40,569 bases of DNA from JBILCM01 sp044353165 (GCA_044353165.1 JBILCM010000017.1:1-40569); one strand, 5' to 3'. Positions 24,686 to 33,670 are shown, numbered from the stretch's first letter. The notes: a model not told the origin generated them from the letters alone. Made by a program: numbers and translations.

Positions 24686-26169
24686 GTTTTTGCCTCCTCA
24701 ATCGCGGCACGAGCTTGTGCACGATCATCGAACGGAACCGAAATTCCATTGATGATTTGGACCGTCTCATGACCTTTACCCGCAATTAATACTACATCTT
24801 CAGGGTTGGCCATTTCAACCGCTTTCTTAATGGCGAGGCGCCGATCGAGGATAATTTCATGACGCTTTGCTGAAGCGTCTGCCTCAAGACATCCTGATGC
24901 GATCGTCTCCGCTATCGTTGCTGGATTTTCTGATCGAGGATTATCCGAAGTGATAATCGTGAAATCACTAAACTCTGCCGAAATGCGCCCCATCATGGAG
25001 CGCTTGGTGGCATCGCGGTCTCCCCCACAGCCAAATACGGTAATGATTCGACCTTGTGAGAGTTCCTTGATCGTATGTAACACATGCAACAAACCATCCG
25101 GCGTATGCGCATAATCGACAATGACGGTGAACGGCTGCCCTGCTTCTACCCGCTCCACTCGCCCTTCAACACCGGGAAAGTGGGCTGCAGCTTCCTTGAT
25201 CAAGGACAACGGGATGTCCTCTAGCAACGCTGCGGTAATGGCAGCCAACATATTATACACATTAAACTTGCCTACCATGGCAGAATGAAACTGTTCTTCA
25301 CCCGCAAAACTACGTATGAAGAAAGACGTCCCCTTCGGGGTCAGTTGAATTTGCTCTGCACGCACATCCGCTGTATGCTCGATGCCATACGTGATCACCT
25401 GCGCAGCCGTCTGTCTCCGATATATAGTTGATACCGGATCATCCGCATTTAAAATTGCAAATTTCCGATCTGATGGTCCATGTTCGGCTGCGTTACCTAG
25501 TCTGGAAAACAATAACCCTTTGGCTTCGATGTATTGTTCCATCGTCTTGTGATAGTCGAGGTGATCTCTCGTTAGATTTGTAAAAATAGCGCTACGAAAA
25601 TCAATGCCCAGCACCCGTCCTTGATCCAACGCATGACTGGACACTTCCATGACACAATACGCCATGTTCCGATCGGACATACGGCGTAACATACGTTGCA
25701 ATGCAATAGCATCGGAAGTCGTCTGCGATGCATGTTCAACAAATCCATCGAATCGGGTGCGAATGGTTCCCATCAAACCCGTCTTGTGGCCCACGTAATT
25801 CAGAATATGTTCAATCATCATAGACGTTGTCGTCTTGCCATTCGTGCCGGTGATGCCAATCATGCGGATGTTTCTACTGGGGTCATGGAAGAGGTGCTTT
25901 GCGATGATGGCTGCGGCGTATCTTGCATCGGATACGAGCAACTGCGGAACCGCAAGCGGCAATTCACGTTCGACCACAAGCGACGCTGCACCTGATTCCA
26001 CCGCTTTCGCTGCAAACAGATGACCGTCGTGCGAATATCCCGGAATACATACGAACAAATCACCTTGTTTCACTTGTCGAGAATCGAGTGTCACATCTGC
26101 AATATGAACTCCTCCATCGCCGACAATGCGCGACGTGCGCAGAAGAGATGCAATTTGGTGCAGCTGCAT
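24682..26169 (-). CDS. murE: UDP-N-acetylmuramoyl-tripeptide synthetase (meso-diaminopimelate-adding)
   Basis: A 495-residue Mur ligase that adds the third amino acid of the stem peptide. The ATP loop GITGTNGKTTTS is at about residues 105-116, and the C-terminal domain has DNPR at residues 409-412. This motif is known to bind the free carboxylate and amino group of meso-diaminopimelate, while lysine-adding enzymes carry another sequence. The wall is therefore predicted to be of the A1-gamma diaminopimelate type, matching dapH and the deacetylase gene at the other end of the window. The ATG at 26169 has GGAGG seven bases upstream; it follows spoVD by 14 bases. Confidence 0.98.
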   Translation of the reverse strand: MQLHQIASLLRTSRIVGDGGVHIADVTLDSRQVKQGDLFVCIPGYSHDGHLFAAKAVESGAASLVVERELPLAVPQLLVSDARYAAAIIAKHLFHDPSRNIRMIGITGTNGKTTTSMMIEHILNYVGHKTGLMGTIRTRFDGFVEHASQTTSDAIALQRMLRRMSDRNMAYCVMEVSSHALDQGRVLGIDFRSAIFTNLTRDHLDYHKTMEQYIEAKGLLFSRLGNAAEHGPSDRKFAILNADDPVSTIYRRQTAAQVITYGIEHTADVRAEQIQLTPKGTSFFIRSFAGEEQFHSAMVGKFNVYNMLAAITAALLEDIPLSLIKEAAAHFPGVEGRVERVEAGQPFTVIVDYAHTPDGLLHVLHTIKELSQGRIITVFGCGGDRDATKRSMMGRISAEFSDFTIITSDNPRSENPATIAETIASGCLEADASAKRHEIILDRRLAIKKAVEMANPEDVVLIAGKGHETVQIINGISVPFDDRAQARAAIEEAKT

Positions 26170-26183
26170 ACCGCTTCCTCCTT

Positions 26184-28103
26184 CTAAGGATTGGATAAAT
26201 AAATTTGGATCGTGGAACCTTGCGGTAACTTCGTACCCGCCTTAGGCTCCTGCATAATGACTGTCTTGCCAGCACCATACTTGGCAAGTATAAAGTTCAT
26301 ATTTAAGTTTTGGTAAATTTCCGTCGTTGTTCGTCCAATCAGATCGGGCACCTCAACCATGCGCATATCACCATATATGTATTTCTTCTCCAACTGTGTT
26401 TGGCGAGGCGATACTCCCATATAATTGAGGCTGTCTCTCATGATGCGTTGCACGATGGGGGCTGCAATCAATCCGCCAAATTGGAGACCCTTCGGATTAT
26501 CCACTGCCGCGTATACGACGATCTTCGGGTCATCGGCAGGGGCAAAGCCAATGAACGAAACGATGTGTTCATTCGCAGAATATCGGCCGTTGATGACTTT
26601 CTGTGCTGTACCGGTTTTGCCCCCGACACGGAAGCCATCGATGAACGAATTTCGTCCCGTTCCTTTGGCTACAACGCTTTCGAGCGCCATCCGAACTTGC
26701 TCAGAAGTTTGGGCCGAAATGATATGATCCCTCACAAGCGTGGGTTGTATTTCTTGAATGATTGCGCCTGTCTCAGGCTGAATCCATGCTTTAGCGACAT
26801 GCGGCCGATACAGTTTTCCGCCATTAATGGCCGCAGAAACTGCCATCACTTGTTGTATGGGTGTTACAGAAACCCCTTGGCCGAACGAAGTCGTTGCCAA
26901 TTCAACTGGACCAACCCGATTCAGTTTAAACAAAATCCCATTCTCTTCACCTGCGAGATCGATACCTGTCTTTGTGCCGAAGCCAAAATTTTGAATGTAT
27001 TTGAATAACGTTTCCTTCCCAAGACGCTGTCCCATGACAACAAATCCCGGATTGCAAGAATTTTCAACGACTTCAAGGAATGTCTCGGAACCATGTCCGC
27101 CGCGTTTCCAACATCGTAGTTTCGCGCCCGCAACCTCAATCGACCCGGGATCATGGAACATTTCTTTAAACTTCACTTTACCTTCCTCTAGTGCCGCGGC
27201 TAGCGTAATAATTTTGAATGTTGACCCCGGCTCGTAAGTCATCCAAATCGGTAAGTTGCGATTATACACTTCTGAGCGCACTTTACGGTATTGCCCAGGG
27301 TTATAGCTTGGGCGGCTCGCCATAGCCAATACTTCACCGGTATTGGGATCAACGGCGATGGCAATGATCTGTTTGGGTTGATATTGAACCATCGCTTGAT
27401 CGAGTTCGCGTTCCATGAATGTCTGGATTTGTTTGTCGATCGTCAATTGAAGGTTCAAGCCGTCCCTTGGGCGAAGGTATGTATCCGAGGAATTCGGCAT
27501 GATACCTCCCTTGGCATCGGAGAGGAACGCAATGCTTCCACCCAAACCCCGAAGCTTATCATCGTATTTGGCTTCAACGCCTGTCAATCCCTGGTTGTCA
27601 ATACCTGTAAACCCGAGAATGTGTGCTGCCAATTCATCGAAAGGGTAATAACGTTGATTATCTTCTGCCACGACGATCCCTGGTAAGGCCAAATTTCGGA
27701 CTTCTTGCGCTTTCTCTGTTGAAATTTTACGACCTCCCGGTTGGATACGAACGATCAATTCCCGCTTCGTGATTAGCTTCATCAGTTGCTCCTTAGGCAT
27801 ATTCAACGTTGCGGCAAGTTTCGTCGCCGTAAGTTCCGGTTGCTTCAATTGCGCGGGAATAGCCATGATCGTCGGCGTGCTAATATTGTACGCGAGACGT
27901 TCGCCATGGCGATCCCATATTTCCCCGCGTTTCGCTTGGAATGGAATTTCCCGCCTCCATGATTGTTCCGCTTTCTGTGCCAATTCAGGACCTGTTCCAA
28001 ATTGCACCCATGCGAGCCTCGCAATTAACACGACAAACAATCCGGTTCCTAGTAACAATCCGAGGTAGAGTCGTCGGCGCAACATGACACCCGATATGCG
28101 CAT
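26184..28103 (-). CDS. spoVD: Class B penicillin-binding protein SpoVD (stage V sporulation protein D)
   Basis: A 639-residue membrane-anchored transpeptidase. The N-terminal transmembrane helix (about residues 10-33) precedes a pedestal domain with RGEIWDRHGERLA. The transpeptidase motifs are STFK at 294-297 (nucleophile Ser294), SCN at 349-351 and KTG at 496-498. One PASTA domain occupies about residues 575-639 (VPDLIGRTTTEIYQNL...). SpoVD crosslinks cortex peptidoglycan with SpoVE. It follows pbpB in the order seen in B. subtilis; whether it is restricted to sporulation is not shown by any promoter I could identify. The ATG at 28103 follows GGGAG, and a hairpin precedes it. Confidence 0.93.
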   Translation of the reverse strand: MRISGVMLRRRLYLGLLLGTGLFVVLIARLAWVQFGTGPELAQKAEQSWRREIPFQAKRGEIWDRHGERLAYNISTPTIMAIPAQLKQPELTATKLAATLNMPKEQLMKLITKRELIVRIQPGGRKISTEKAQEVRNLALPGIVVAEDNQRYYPFDELAAHILGFTGIDNQGLTGVEAKYDDKLRGLGGSIAFLSDAKGGIMPNSSDTYLRPRDGLNLQLTIDKQIQTFMERELDQAMVQYQPKQIIAIAVDPNTGEVLAMASRPSYNPGQYRKVRSEVYNRNLPIWMTYEPGSTFKIITLAAALEEGKVKFKEMFHDPGSIEVAGAKLRCWKRGGHGSETFLEVVENSCNPGFVVMGQRLGKETLFKYIQNFGFGTKTGIDLAGEENGILFKLNRVGPVELATTSFGQGVSVTPIQQVMAVSAAINGGKLYRPHVAKAWIQPETGAIIQEIQPTLVRDHIISAQTSEQVRMALESVVAKGTGRNSFIDGFRVGGKTGTAQKVINGRYSANEHIVSFIGFAPADDPKIVVYAAVDNPKGLQFGGLIAAPIVQRIMRDSLNYMGVSPRQTQLEKKYIYGDMRMVEVPDLIGRTTTEIYQNLNMNFILAKYGAGKTVIMQEPKAGTKLPQGSTIQIYLSNP

Positions 28104-28123
28104 AAACCCTCTCCCTTTCTCTA

Positions 28124-28154
28124 TGAATAGTCTTTCTCTTCTTAAAACTATTCA
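28124..28154 (-). other. Intergenic hairpin between pbpB and spoVD
   Basis: Perfect eight-base inverted repeats TGAATAGT / ACTATTCA flank a 15-base loop, about 20 bases ahead of the spoVD start. No T tract follows on the minus strand, so it is not a standard terminator; it could protect mRNA or modulate spoVD translation. Confidence 0.35.
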
Positions 28155-28195
28155 ATGGAGTCAGGGGGTAGAACAAGCCTGAATCAACCTTGATG

Positions 28196-30406
28196 TCAGT
28201 CTGGTGACATCGGTTGTGGTTTTGTCTGTGCATGTTGTTGCACACCCGATGCAATAGTCGGCTTCAAGACAACCTTCAATATGAAACCTTCAGAATGTTG
28301 TTCAACTTCTTGACGAACAACGAAACCTTCACCTTCGGCTTTGCATTTCCAACCCAGCAATAGACACAGTTGCACAACATCGCGCAAACTTTGTCCAACC
28401 AAATTCGGTGCCGTTGCCTGTTCCTTGGGCACGGTGAGCAGGTATACATTCGTCGTGCCATAACGTTTCTCCCCGGGGAGCGGATATTGTCCTAAAACCT
28501 TCCCGCCGTTGCCAATCTGGGAGACAACAAATCCGCGCGCCTTCAACTCCTGTATCGCGGCATCGGTATTCAAATCAGTCATATCGGGAATTGTTTTCGT
28601 TGGATCTGTCGTTGCGGCAATCTCATCCTCCACTTGCTCTTGGGGCGACACCCCCAGGTGGCGCAGGCTTTGAGAGACGATTTCCTTGAAGACAGGCGCC
28701 GTCACTTCCCCGGCCCGATTCGAGTTGCCTCCCAGATCAGGCGCATCTGCAATAACCGCAACCGCAATTTGCGGATCATTCGCAGGTGCATATCCAATGA
28801 AAGAAACCACCCATTGCCCGGAAGCATACTGGCCATCAACAACTTTGTTTGCGGTTCCGGTTTTCCCAGCTACCCGATACCCCTGCAAATAAGCTCTCTT
28901 GCCTGTGCCTCTCTCTTGATCCGAAACAACTTGCTCCAAATAACCTGTGATTTCTTGAGCCACTTCATTCGATACCACTTCACGAATCAATTCGGGGTTT
29001 CGTTCCATAATCACTTCATTCGTCTGTGAATCAATCACGCGTTTCACAACGTAGGGCTTCATTAAATTCCCCCCGTTAGCAATCGCCGCATAAGCAGATA
29101 ATTGCTGAATCGGCGTTACAATGACTTGGCCTTGCCCGAACGTCGCCGTCGCTATTTCCGATGGATAATGAAAATTAACGACGCTACCCACTTCACCGGG
29201 GAGATCAATGCCTGTCGGGACCGTAAAACCCATCCTCACGATGTATTCCCTGAGCAACTTTTCGCCTAACTGTTCATAACCGAGTTTCACGAACGCGACA
29301 TTACTTGAACGAAGCACGCCCTCCAAGTACGTAATTTTGCCCCAACCACCCCGCCGATGATCACTAATCTTGTCCCTTAATACTTGAATGGAACCCGATT
29401 GATACAAATCTTCTGGTTTAAAAATTCCCTGATCCACAGCAGCGGCTAACGTCACCAATTTGAATGTGGATCCGGGTTCATACCGAGATTGAATCGCCGT
29501 ATTTACAAAGTTTTTGGACACATCATATTCCCAATATTCGTTCGGGTCGAAATTCGGTACATTCGCGAGTGCCAACACCTCCATCGTCTTCGGATTGACG
29601 ACAATGGCAGTCATACTCTTGGGTTTGAATGTCTGATAAGCCTTGCTGATGGCCATCTCAGCAAAGTGTTGAATGGTCTGATCAATCGTAAGCACAACAT
29701 CTTTCCCATCGATCGGGGGCACCAGTTCAGGTTTTGAACCTGGCAGTTTCTGTCCCTTGCGATCGCGCTGATACACAATAGAACCTGGGGTGCCACTTAG
29801 GGTGTCATTCAATGTCAACTCAAGTCCCATCCAGGGCTTCCCGTCTTTATCTACATAACCTAAAATGTGAGATGCGAGGGTATGTTTGGGATACACTCTC
29901 GTTTTTTCCTCGAACAGTACAACACCCGGCCAATCTCGACCCGCAATGTTGTGGTTTTGCGCAAATTGTTTTTTCCATGCCAAAATACGGTCCGCAGTCG
30001 CTTTATCAATCTTCCAACCTTCACGGCGCACCTCTACATTGACCAACCATTCACCATCTGCATTTTGTCTGGTCACTTGCTCGAATAATTCTTTTTGCGG
30101 TTTTTGCAATATTTTGGAAAGTCCGGCGGCGACCTCTTGGGCCAATCCGAAACCATGGATCACCTTCGGATTGACAGCGACCGTATAAGCTAATGCGTCG
30201 CCTGCCAACACTTGCATGTTCCGATCATAGATGGTCCCCCGACTTGCGGGTAACGCGCGTTGTGCATCCCACATGTCGGTTGCCTTCTCTTGAAGCGATG
30301 CGGCGTCAACCACTTGAGTCACGTACAATCTCGCGATCACGGCAAGGAAAAGAAGAGTGAGGAATCCGCCTATGATTATGGACCGCACTCTAATTTTTTT
30401 TTGCAT
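28196..30406 (-). CDS. pbpB: Division penicillin-binding protein 2B (FtsI-type, class B)
   Basis: A 736-residue septal transpeptidase. The N-terminal transmembrane helix (about residues 8-28) precedes a pedestal with RGTIYDRNMQVLAGD. The active-site motifs are STFK at 313-316 (Ser313 nucleophile), SSN at 367-369 and KTG at 515-517. Two PASTA domains lie near residues 603-660 and 665-720, and the protein ends in a Gln/Pro-rich tail. It crosslinks septal wall with a SEDS partner and is activated by FtsL-DivIB-DivIC. The ATG at 30406 has AGGAGA upstream and is followed at once by nine adenines. It is a close paralogue of spoVD next door. Confidence 0.96.
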   Translation of the reverse strand: MQKKIRVRSIIIGGFLTLLFLAVIARLYVTQVVDAASLQEKATDMWDAQRALPASRGTIYDRNMQVLAGDALAYTVAVNPKVIHGFGLAQEVAAGLSKILQKPQKELFEQVTRQNADGEWLVNVEVRREGWKIDKATADRILAWKKQFAQNHNIAGRDWPGVVLFEEKTRVYPKHTLASHILGYVDKDGKPWMGLELTLNDTLSGTPGSIVYQRDRKGQKLPGSKPELVPPIDGKDVVLTIDQTIQHFAEMAISKAYQTFKPKSMTAIVVNPKTMEVLALANVPNFDPNEYWEYDVSKNFVNTAIQSRYEPGSTFKLVTLAAAVDQGIFKPEDLYQSGSIQVLRDKISDHRRGGWGKITYLEGVLRSSNVAFVKLGYEQLGEKLLREYIVRMGFTVPTGIDLPGEVGSVVNFHYPSEIATATFGQGQVIVTPIQQLSAYAAIANGGNLMKPYVVKRVIDSQTNEVIMERNPELIREVVSNEVAQEITGYLEQVVSDQERGTGKRAYLQGYRVAGKTGTANKVVDGQYASGQWVVSFIGYAPANDPQIAVAVIADAPDLGGNSNRAGEVTAPVFKEIVSQSLRHLGVSPQEQVEDEIAATTDPTKTIPDMTDLNTDAAIQELKARGFVVSQIGNGGKVLGQYPLPGEKRYGTTNVYLLTVPKEQATAPNLVGQSLRDVVQLCLLLGWKCKAEGEGFVVRQEVEQHSEGFILKVVLKPTIASGVQQHAQTKPQPMSPD

Positions 30407-30431
30407 ACGTATTCTCCTACTTCAGCTCAAA

Positions 30432-30845
30432 TTAACGAATCGCAATCTGTCCTTGATCTCCAGCCACGATTGTCTTCGTTGTTGTCGGTGTCAGTTGTGG
30501 CAAACTCAACCCGAGTTGTATGCCCGTCTCAATCAACCGTTCAGGGTCTTGCAGACTTGCAATCTCATTCTTCAACAACGCAGTATTATCCTGAAGTTGA
30601 TGAATTTGCGTCTCGGTCTGAACAATCTGTGTATTTACTTCAAATATAGCGGTATATCGGAATGCAATCAACCCCGCAACCAAGCAGAACGCAAACACCG
30701 TGGCCAAATATACGATTTTCTCCGGTGTAGGTAACGGTTTTGCTCGATTCACTTTCCTGGTGACATTGCGCTCTGTTTTTGTTTGTTGTTGTTTTTCTAC
30801 ATGGCGGTCATTCAGTGCCAGATTCCCATGCATTTGTAAAGACAT
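30432..30845 (-). CDS. ftsL: Cell division protein FtsL
   Basis: A 137-residue bitopic protein. The charged cytoplasmic N-terminus (about 1-44) is followed by one transmembrane helix (YLATVFAFCLVAGLIAFRYTAIF) and an extracytoplasmic coiled coil (VNTQIVQTETQIHQLQDNTALLKNEIASLQDPERLIETGIQLGL) with heptad spacing. FtsL pairs with DivIC and DivIB in the divisome. FtsL sequences are poorly conserved, so the call rests on topology, length and the invariable position between rsmH and pbpB. The ATG at 30845 follows AGGGGGATTAAGGG. Confidence 0.93.
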   Translation of the reverse strand: MSLQMHGNLALNDRHVEKQQQTKTERNVTRKVNRAKPLPTPEKIVYLATVFAFCLVAGLIAFRYTAIFEVNTQIVQTETQIHQLQDNTALLKNEIASLQDPERLIETGIQLGLSLPQLTPTTTKTIVAGDQGQIAIR

Positions 30846-30869
30846 CCCTTAATCCCCCTAAAAATCTAC

Positions 30870-31811
30870 CTATATTTTTTCAGCAATTCGCAATTTGGCC
30901 GATCGGGCTCTTGGATTTGCTTCACATTCCGTTTCAGAAGGCTCAATTGGCTTTCTGTTGATGAGCCGGAGAATGCCCTTGGCACCGCATGCGCAGCGGG
31001 GCAAATCGGGCGGACATGTACACCGGCCCAATCGAGCTGCAAAAGCTCGCTTGCAAATCCGATCCTCCAACGAATGGAACGTAATGACACTGATACGTCC
31101 ACCCGATTTCGTACATTCGATAGCTTGTTCGATGGCCGTTTCGAATGCACCTAACTCATCATTCACAGCAATACGCAACGCTTGAAACGATCGTTTGGCT
31201 GGGTGCCCCCCCGTGCGACGGACTGCCGCAGGAATACCGGACTTAATCAGTTCGACGAGCGCTCCCGTTGTTCGAATCGGGGATGCCTTACGTGCTTCAA
31301 TGATCGCGCGTGCGATACGCCTGCTATAACGTTCTTCTCCATATTCAAAAAGTATACGGCTGATCTCTTGCTCCGACCATTCGTTGACAATGTCATAAGC
31401 TGTCAGTGGAATGGATCGATCCATCCGCATATCGAGCGGTGCATCCTGATGATAACTAAAGCCGCGATCGGCTTCGTCCAGTTGTGGAGAGGATACGCCA
31501 AGATCGAACAAAAATCCGTCTGCCATCTGCACATCGTGATGGGCTAGAACATGACGCAATTCACGAAAATTGGAACGAACGATCGTGACTTTATCTTTGT
31601 GAGGCGCCAACACGGTGTGCGCGTGAGCAATGGCCGCCTCATCTTGATCCAGCGCAAACAATCTTCCGCCCGGTCCAAGTCTTTGAGCAATCGATAGGCT
31701 ATGACCTGCACCGCCTAACGTACAATCGACATAGACCCCATCGGGACGAATGCCCAAGCCGTCTACAGCCTCCTGTTTTAGCACTGTAATATGAGCAAAC
31801 AACGATACCAT
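30870..31811 (-). CDS. rsmH: 16S rRNA (cytosine(1402)-N(4))-methyltransferase
   Basis: A 313-residue S-adenosylmethionine-dependent methyltransferase that modifies C1402 in the decoding centre of 16S rRNA. Motifs are HITVLKQEAVDGL at the N-terminus, the SAM loop DCTLGGAGHS near residues 30-39, DGFLFDLGVSSPQLDEADRGFSYHQDAPLDMRMD, and HPAKRSFQALRIAVNDEL. The C-terminal basic IEPSETECEANPRARSAKLRIAEK is typical. The ATG at 31811 has GAGGTG close upstream. It lies 21 bases after mraZ, in the mraZ-rsmH-ftsL order conserved in most bacteria. Confidence 0.97.
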   Translation of the reverse strand: MVSLFAHITVLKQEAVDGLGIRPDGVYVDCTLGGAGHSLSIAQRLGPGGRLFALDQDEAAIAHAHTVLAPHKDKVTIVRSNFRELRHVLAHHDVQMADGFLFDLGVSSPQLDEADRGFSYHQDAPLDMRMDRSIPLTAYDIVNEWSEQEISRILFEYGEERYSRRIARAIIEARKASPIRTTGALVELIKSGIPAAVRRTGGHPAKRSFQALRIAVNDELGAFETAIEQAIECTKSGGRISVITFHSLEDRICKRAFAARLGRCTCPPDLPRCACGAKGILRLINRKPIEPSETECEANPRARSAKLRIAEKI

Positions 31812-31832
31812 CCCACACCTCGTGTTCCATGC

Positions 31833-32270
31833 TTACACTTCAAAATTAAAGTCAACCAGCTTCTCAGCAATTTCGTTGAATGAATCCTCAGACTGGTGAA
31901 AATACGATTCCCATGCCGCCTTGTCCCAAACTTCCACGCGGTTTGAAACACCAATGACAACACAATCTTTGTCGATCTTCGCGTGTTCTCGGAGATTCCC
32001 AGGTATGTTTACTCTTCCCTGCTTATCGAGTTCACATTCGACAGCTCCGGAGAAGAAAAATCTCGTGAAGGCCCGCGCATCTGACTTCATTAACGACAAC
32101 GCCTTCAACTTCTGCTCCAAGACGCTCCAATCCGCCATAGGATACATGAACAAACATTGGTCAAGTCCTCGCGTCATGACGAAATTAGAACCAAGCGCAT
32201 CGCGGAACTTCACAGGAATGATCATGCGTCCTTTCTCATCCACACTGTGTTGATATTCACCCATGAACAT
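31833..32270 (-). CDS. mraZ: Transcriptional regulator MraZ
   Basis: A 145-residue protein made of two SpoVT/AbrB-like (MraZ) domains: MGEYQHSVDEKGRMIIPVKFRDALG and ECELDKQGRVNIPGNLREHAKI, each with the DxKGR-type motif. MraZ forms ring oligomers that bind repeats ahead of its own gene and repress the dcw operon. The ATG at 32270 (MFMGEYQHS) is preferred to the open frame back to 32315, which would cover the operator. Three operator repeats lie 30-57 bases upstream, so autoregulation is likely. Confidence 0.96.
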   Translation of the reverse strand: MFMGEYQHSVDEKGRMIIPVKFRDALGSNFVMTRGLDQCLFMYPMADWSVLEQKLKALSLMKSDARAFTRFFFSGAVECELDKQGRVNIPGNLREHAKIDKDCVVIGVSNRVEVWDKAAWESYFHQSEDSFNEIAEKLVDFNFEV

Positions 32271-32299
32271 GGCATGATCACATCCCTTCATCCGAAATT

Positions 32300-32327
32300 C
32301 ACCACTTGCCTCCACTTTCCACCACTT
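32300..32327 (-). promoter_or_regulatory. MraZ operator: three AAGTGG(T/A)G repeats
   Basis: On the minus strand GTGGTG (32320-32325), GTGGAG (32310-32315) and GTGGTG (32300-32305) recur with an exact ten-base period, each preceded by AA(A)/CAA. This is the layout of known MraZ boxes (GTGG-type repeats once per helical turn) and resembles the AAAGTG repeats of mycoplasma mraZ. Confidence 0.8.
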
Positions 32328-32350
32328 TTATTTAATTTCGCCCTAAAAAA

Positions 32351-32382
32351 TAAAAATCCTGCTTCATCAGCAGGATTTCTAA
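32351..32382 (-). terminator. Terminator after ahcY, upstream of mraZ
   Basis: Ten-base perfect stem AAATCCTGCT / AGCAGGATTT (32354-32363 and 32369-32378) with a five-base loop. The minus strand then reads TTTTTATTTTTT, a strong T tract. It ends the bshC-ahcY unit and isolates the mraZ promoter region; the A-rich opposite flank suggests little use on the plus strand. Confidence 0.9.
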
Positions 32383-32407
32383 AAAAATATTTTATGAAAT
32401 TAATTGA

Positions 32408-33670
32408 TTAATGCACGCCCCAACTATTGAGATAAGACTTCTGTTCAGATGTCAGCGTGTCAATCCCCATCCCTAACGCCTCGAGCTTATAACGCGCGAC
32501 TTGTTCGTCCGTCTCATAAGGGACATTCTCAACTTTGTGGCCGATGCGCTCGTAGTTTTCGTTGACGTATTTTAGTGCCATCGCCTGCAAGGCGAACGTC
32601 ATATCCATGATTTCTGCAGGGTGACCATCGCCCGCCGCTAAATTCACGAGACGTCCTTCTGCTAGCAAATACAGCTTTCGTCCATCCTTGAGTTGAAACT
32701 GCTCAATATTGCGCCTTACCGTCTTACGCGCAACAGCACGCGCTTCAAGCTCAGGAATATTCACTTCGATGTCAAAATGTCCCGCATTGCTAAGGATTGC
32801 ACCATCCTTCATCACATCGTAATGCTCGCCCCGAATGACATCTTTATTCCCGGTAACGGTGATGAAATAATCGCCTATTTTCGCAGCTTCCGCCATCGGC
32901 ATGACGGCATATCCATCCATGTACGCCTCAACCGCTTTAATCGCATCAATTTCGGTCACAACGACATTCGCTCCAAGCCCCTTCGCTCGCATCGCGACAC
33001 CTTTGCCGCACCAACCGTAGCCGTTGACCACGACCGTTTTGCCAGCAACCACAAGATTCGTCGTCCGATTGATCCCATCGAATACGGATTGTCCTGTGCC
33101 GTAACGATTGTCGAACAAATACTTACAATACGCATCGTTAACTGCAATCATGGGAAACCGCAGATTCCCTTCACGCTCAAGCGATTTGAGTCGGAGAATG
33201 CCCGTCGTCGTTTCTTCAGCTCCACCGCGGACTTGCGATAGCAAATCCTGTCGTTCAGCATGCAAAATCGTGACCAAATCTCCGCCGTCATCAATGATCA
33301 GATCAGGCTTTGTTTCTAACGTTCTGATCATGAATGACTTGTATTCTTGCGGGTCTGGGTTGTATTTGGCGAATACCGTAATCCCGTCTTCAACGAGCGC
33401 TGCACAAACATCATCTTGTGTGGATAGCGGGTTGCTTCCTGTGATGGCAACTTGCGCACCGCCCGCTTGAATCACTTTGGCTAAATACGCTGTTTTGGCT
33501 TCCAGATGAAGTGAAATGGCCACCTTCAAACCGCGAAAAGGCTGTTCCCGTTCAAACTGACTTCGAATCCGGTTAAGGACGGGCATATGGGCCTGCACCC
33601 ATTCAATCTTCAGCCGACCTTCGGGGGCCAGCTTCGGGTCTGCGATGATGCTTGTTTCGAGTTGATTCAT
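32408..33670 (-). CDS. ahcY: Adenosylhomocysteinase (S-adenosyl-L-homocysteine hydrolase)
   Basis: A 420-residue NAD-dependent enzyme that splits S-adenosylhomocysteine to adenosine and homocysteine, relieving product inhibition of methyltransferases. Seen are the substrate-binding NPLSTQDDVCAAL, DDGGDLVTILH, the conserved NDAYCKYLFDNRYGTGQSVFDGI and the NAD loop NGYGWCGKGVAMRAKGLGA. The length of about 420 and lack of the 40-residue insert match the short, thermophile-type form. The ATG at 33670 follows AAGGAGG; an extension to 33754 is not needed. B. subtilis uses MtnN/LuxS instead, so this gene between bshC and mraZ is an insertion relative to that map. Confidence 0.96.
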   Translation of the reverse strand: MNQLETSIIADPKLAPEGRLKIEWVQAHMPVLNRIRSQFEREQPFRGLKVAISLHLEAKTAYLAKVIQAGGAQVAITGSNPLSTQDDVCAALVEDGITVFAKYNPDPQEYKSFMIRTLETKPDLIIDDGGDLVTILHAERQDLLSQVRGGAEETTTGILRLKSLEREGNLRFPMIAVNDAYCKYLFDNRYGTGQSVFDGINRTTNLVVAGKTVVVNGYGWCGKGVAMRAKGLGANVVVTEIDAIKAVEAYMDGYAVMPMAEAAKIGDYFITVTGNKDVIRGEHYDVMKDGAILSNAGHFDIEVNIPELEARAVARKTVRRNIEQFQLKDGRKLYLLAEGRLVNLAAGDGHPAEIMDMTFALQAMALKYVNENYERIGHKVENVPYETDEQVARYKLEALGMGIDTLTSEQKSYLNSWGVH

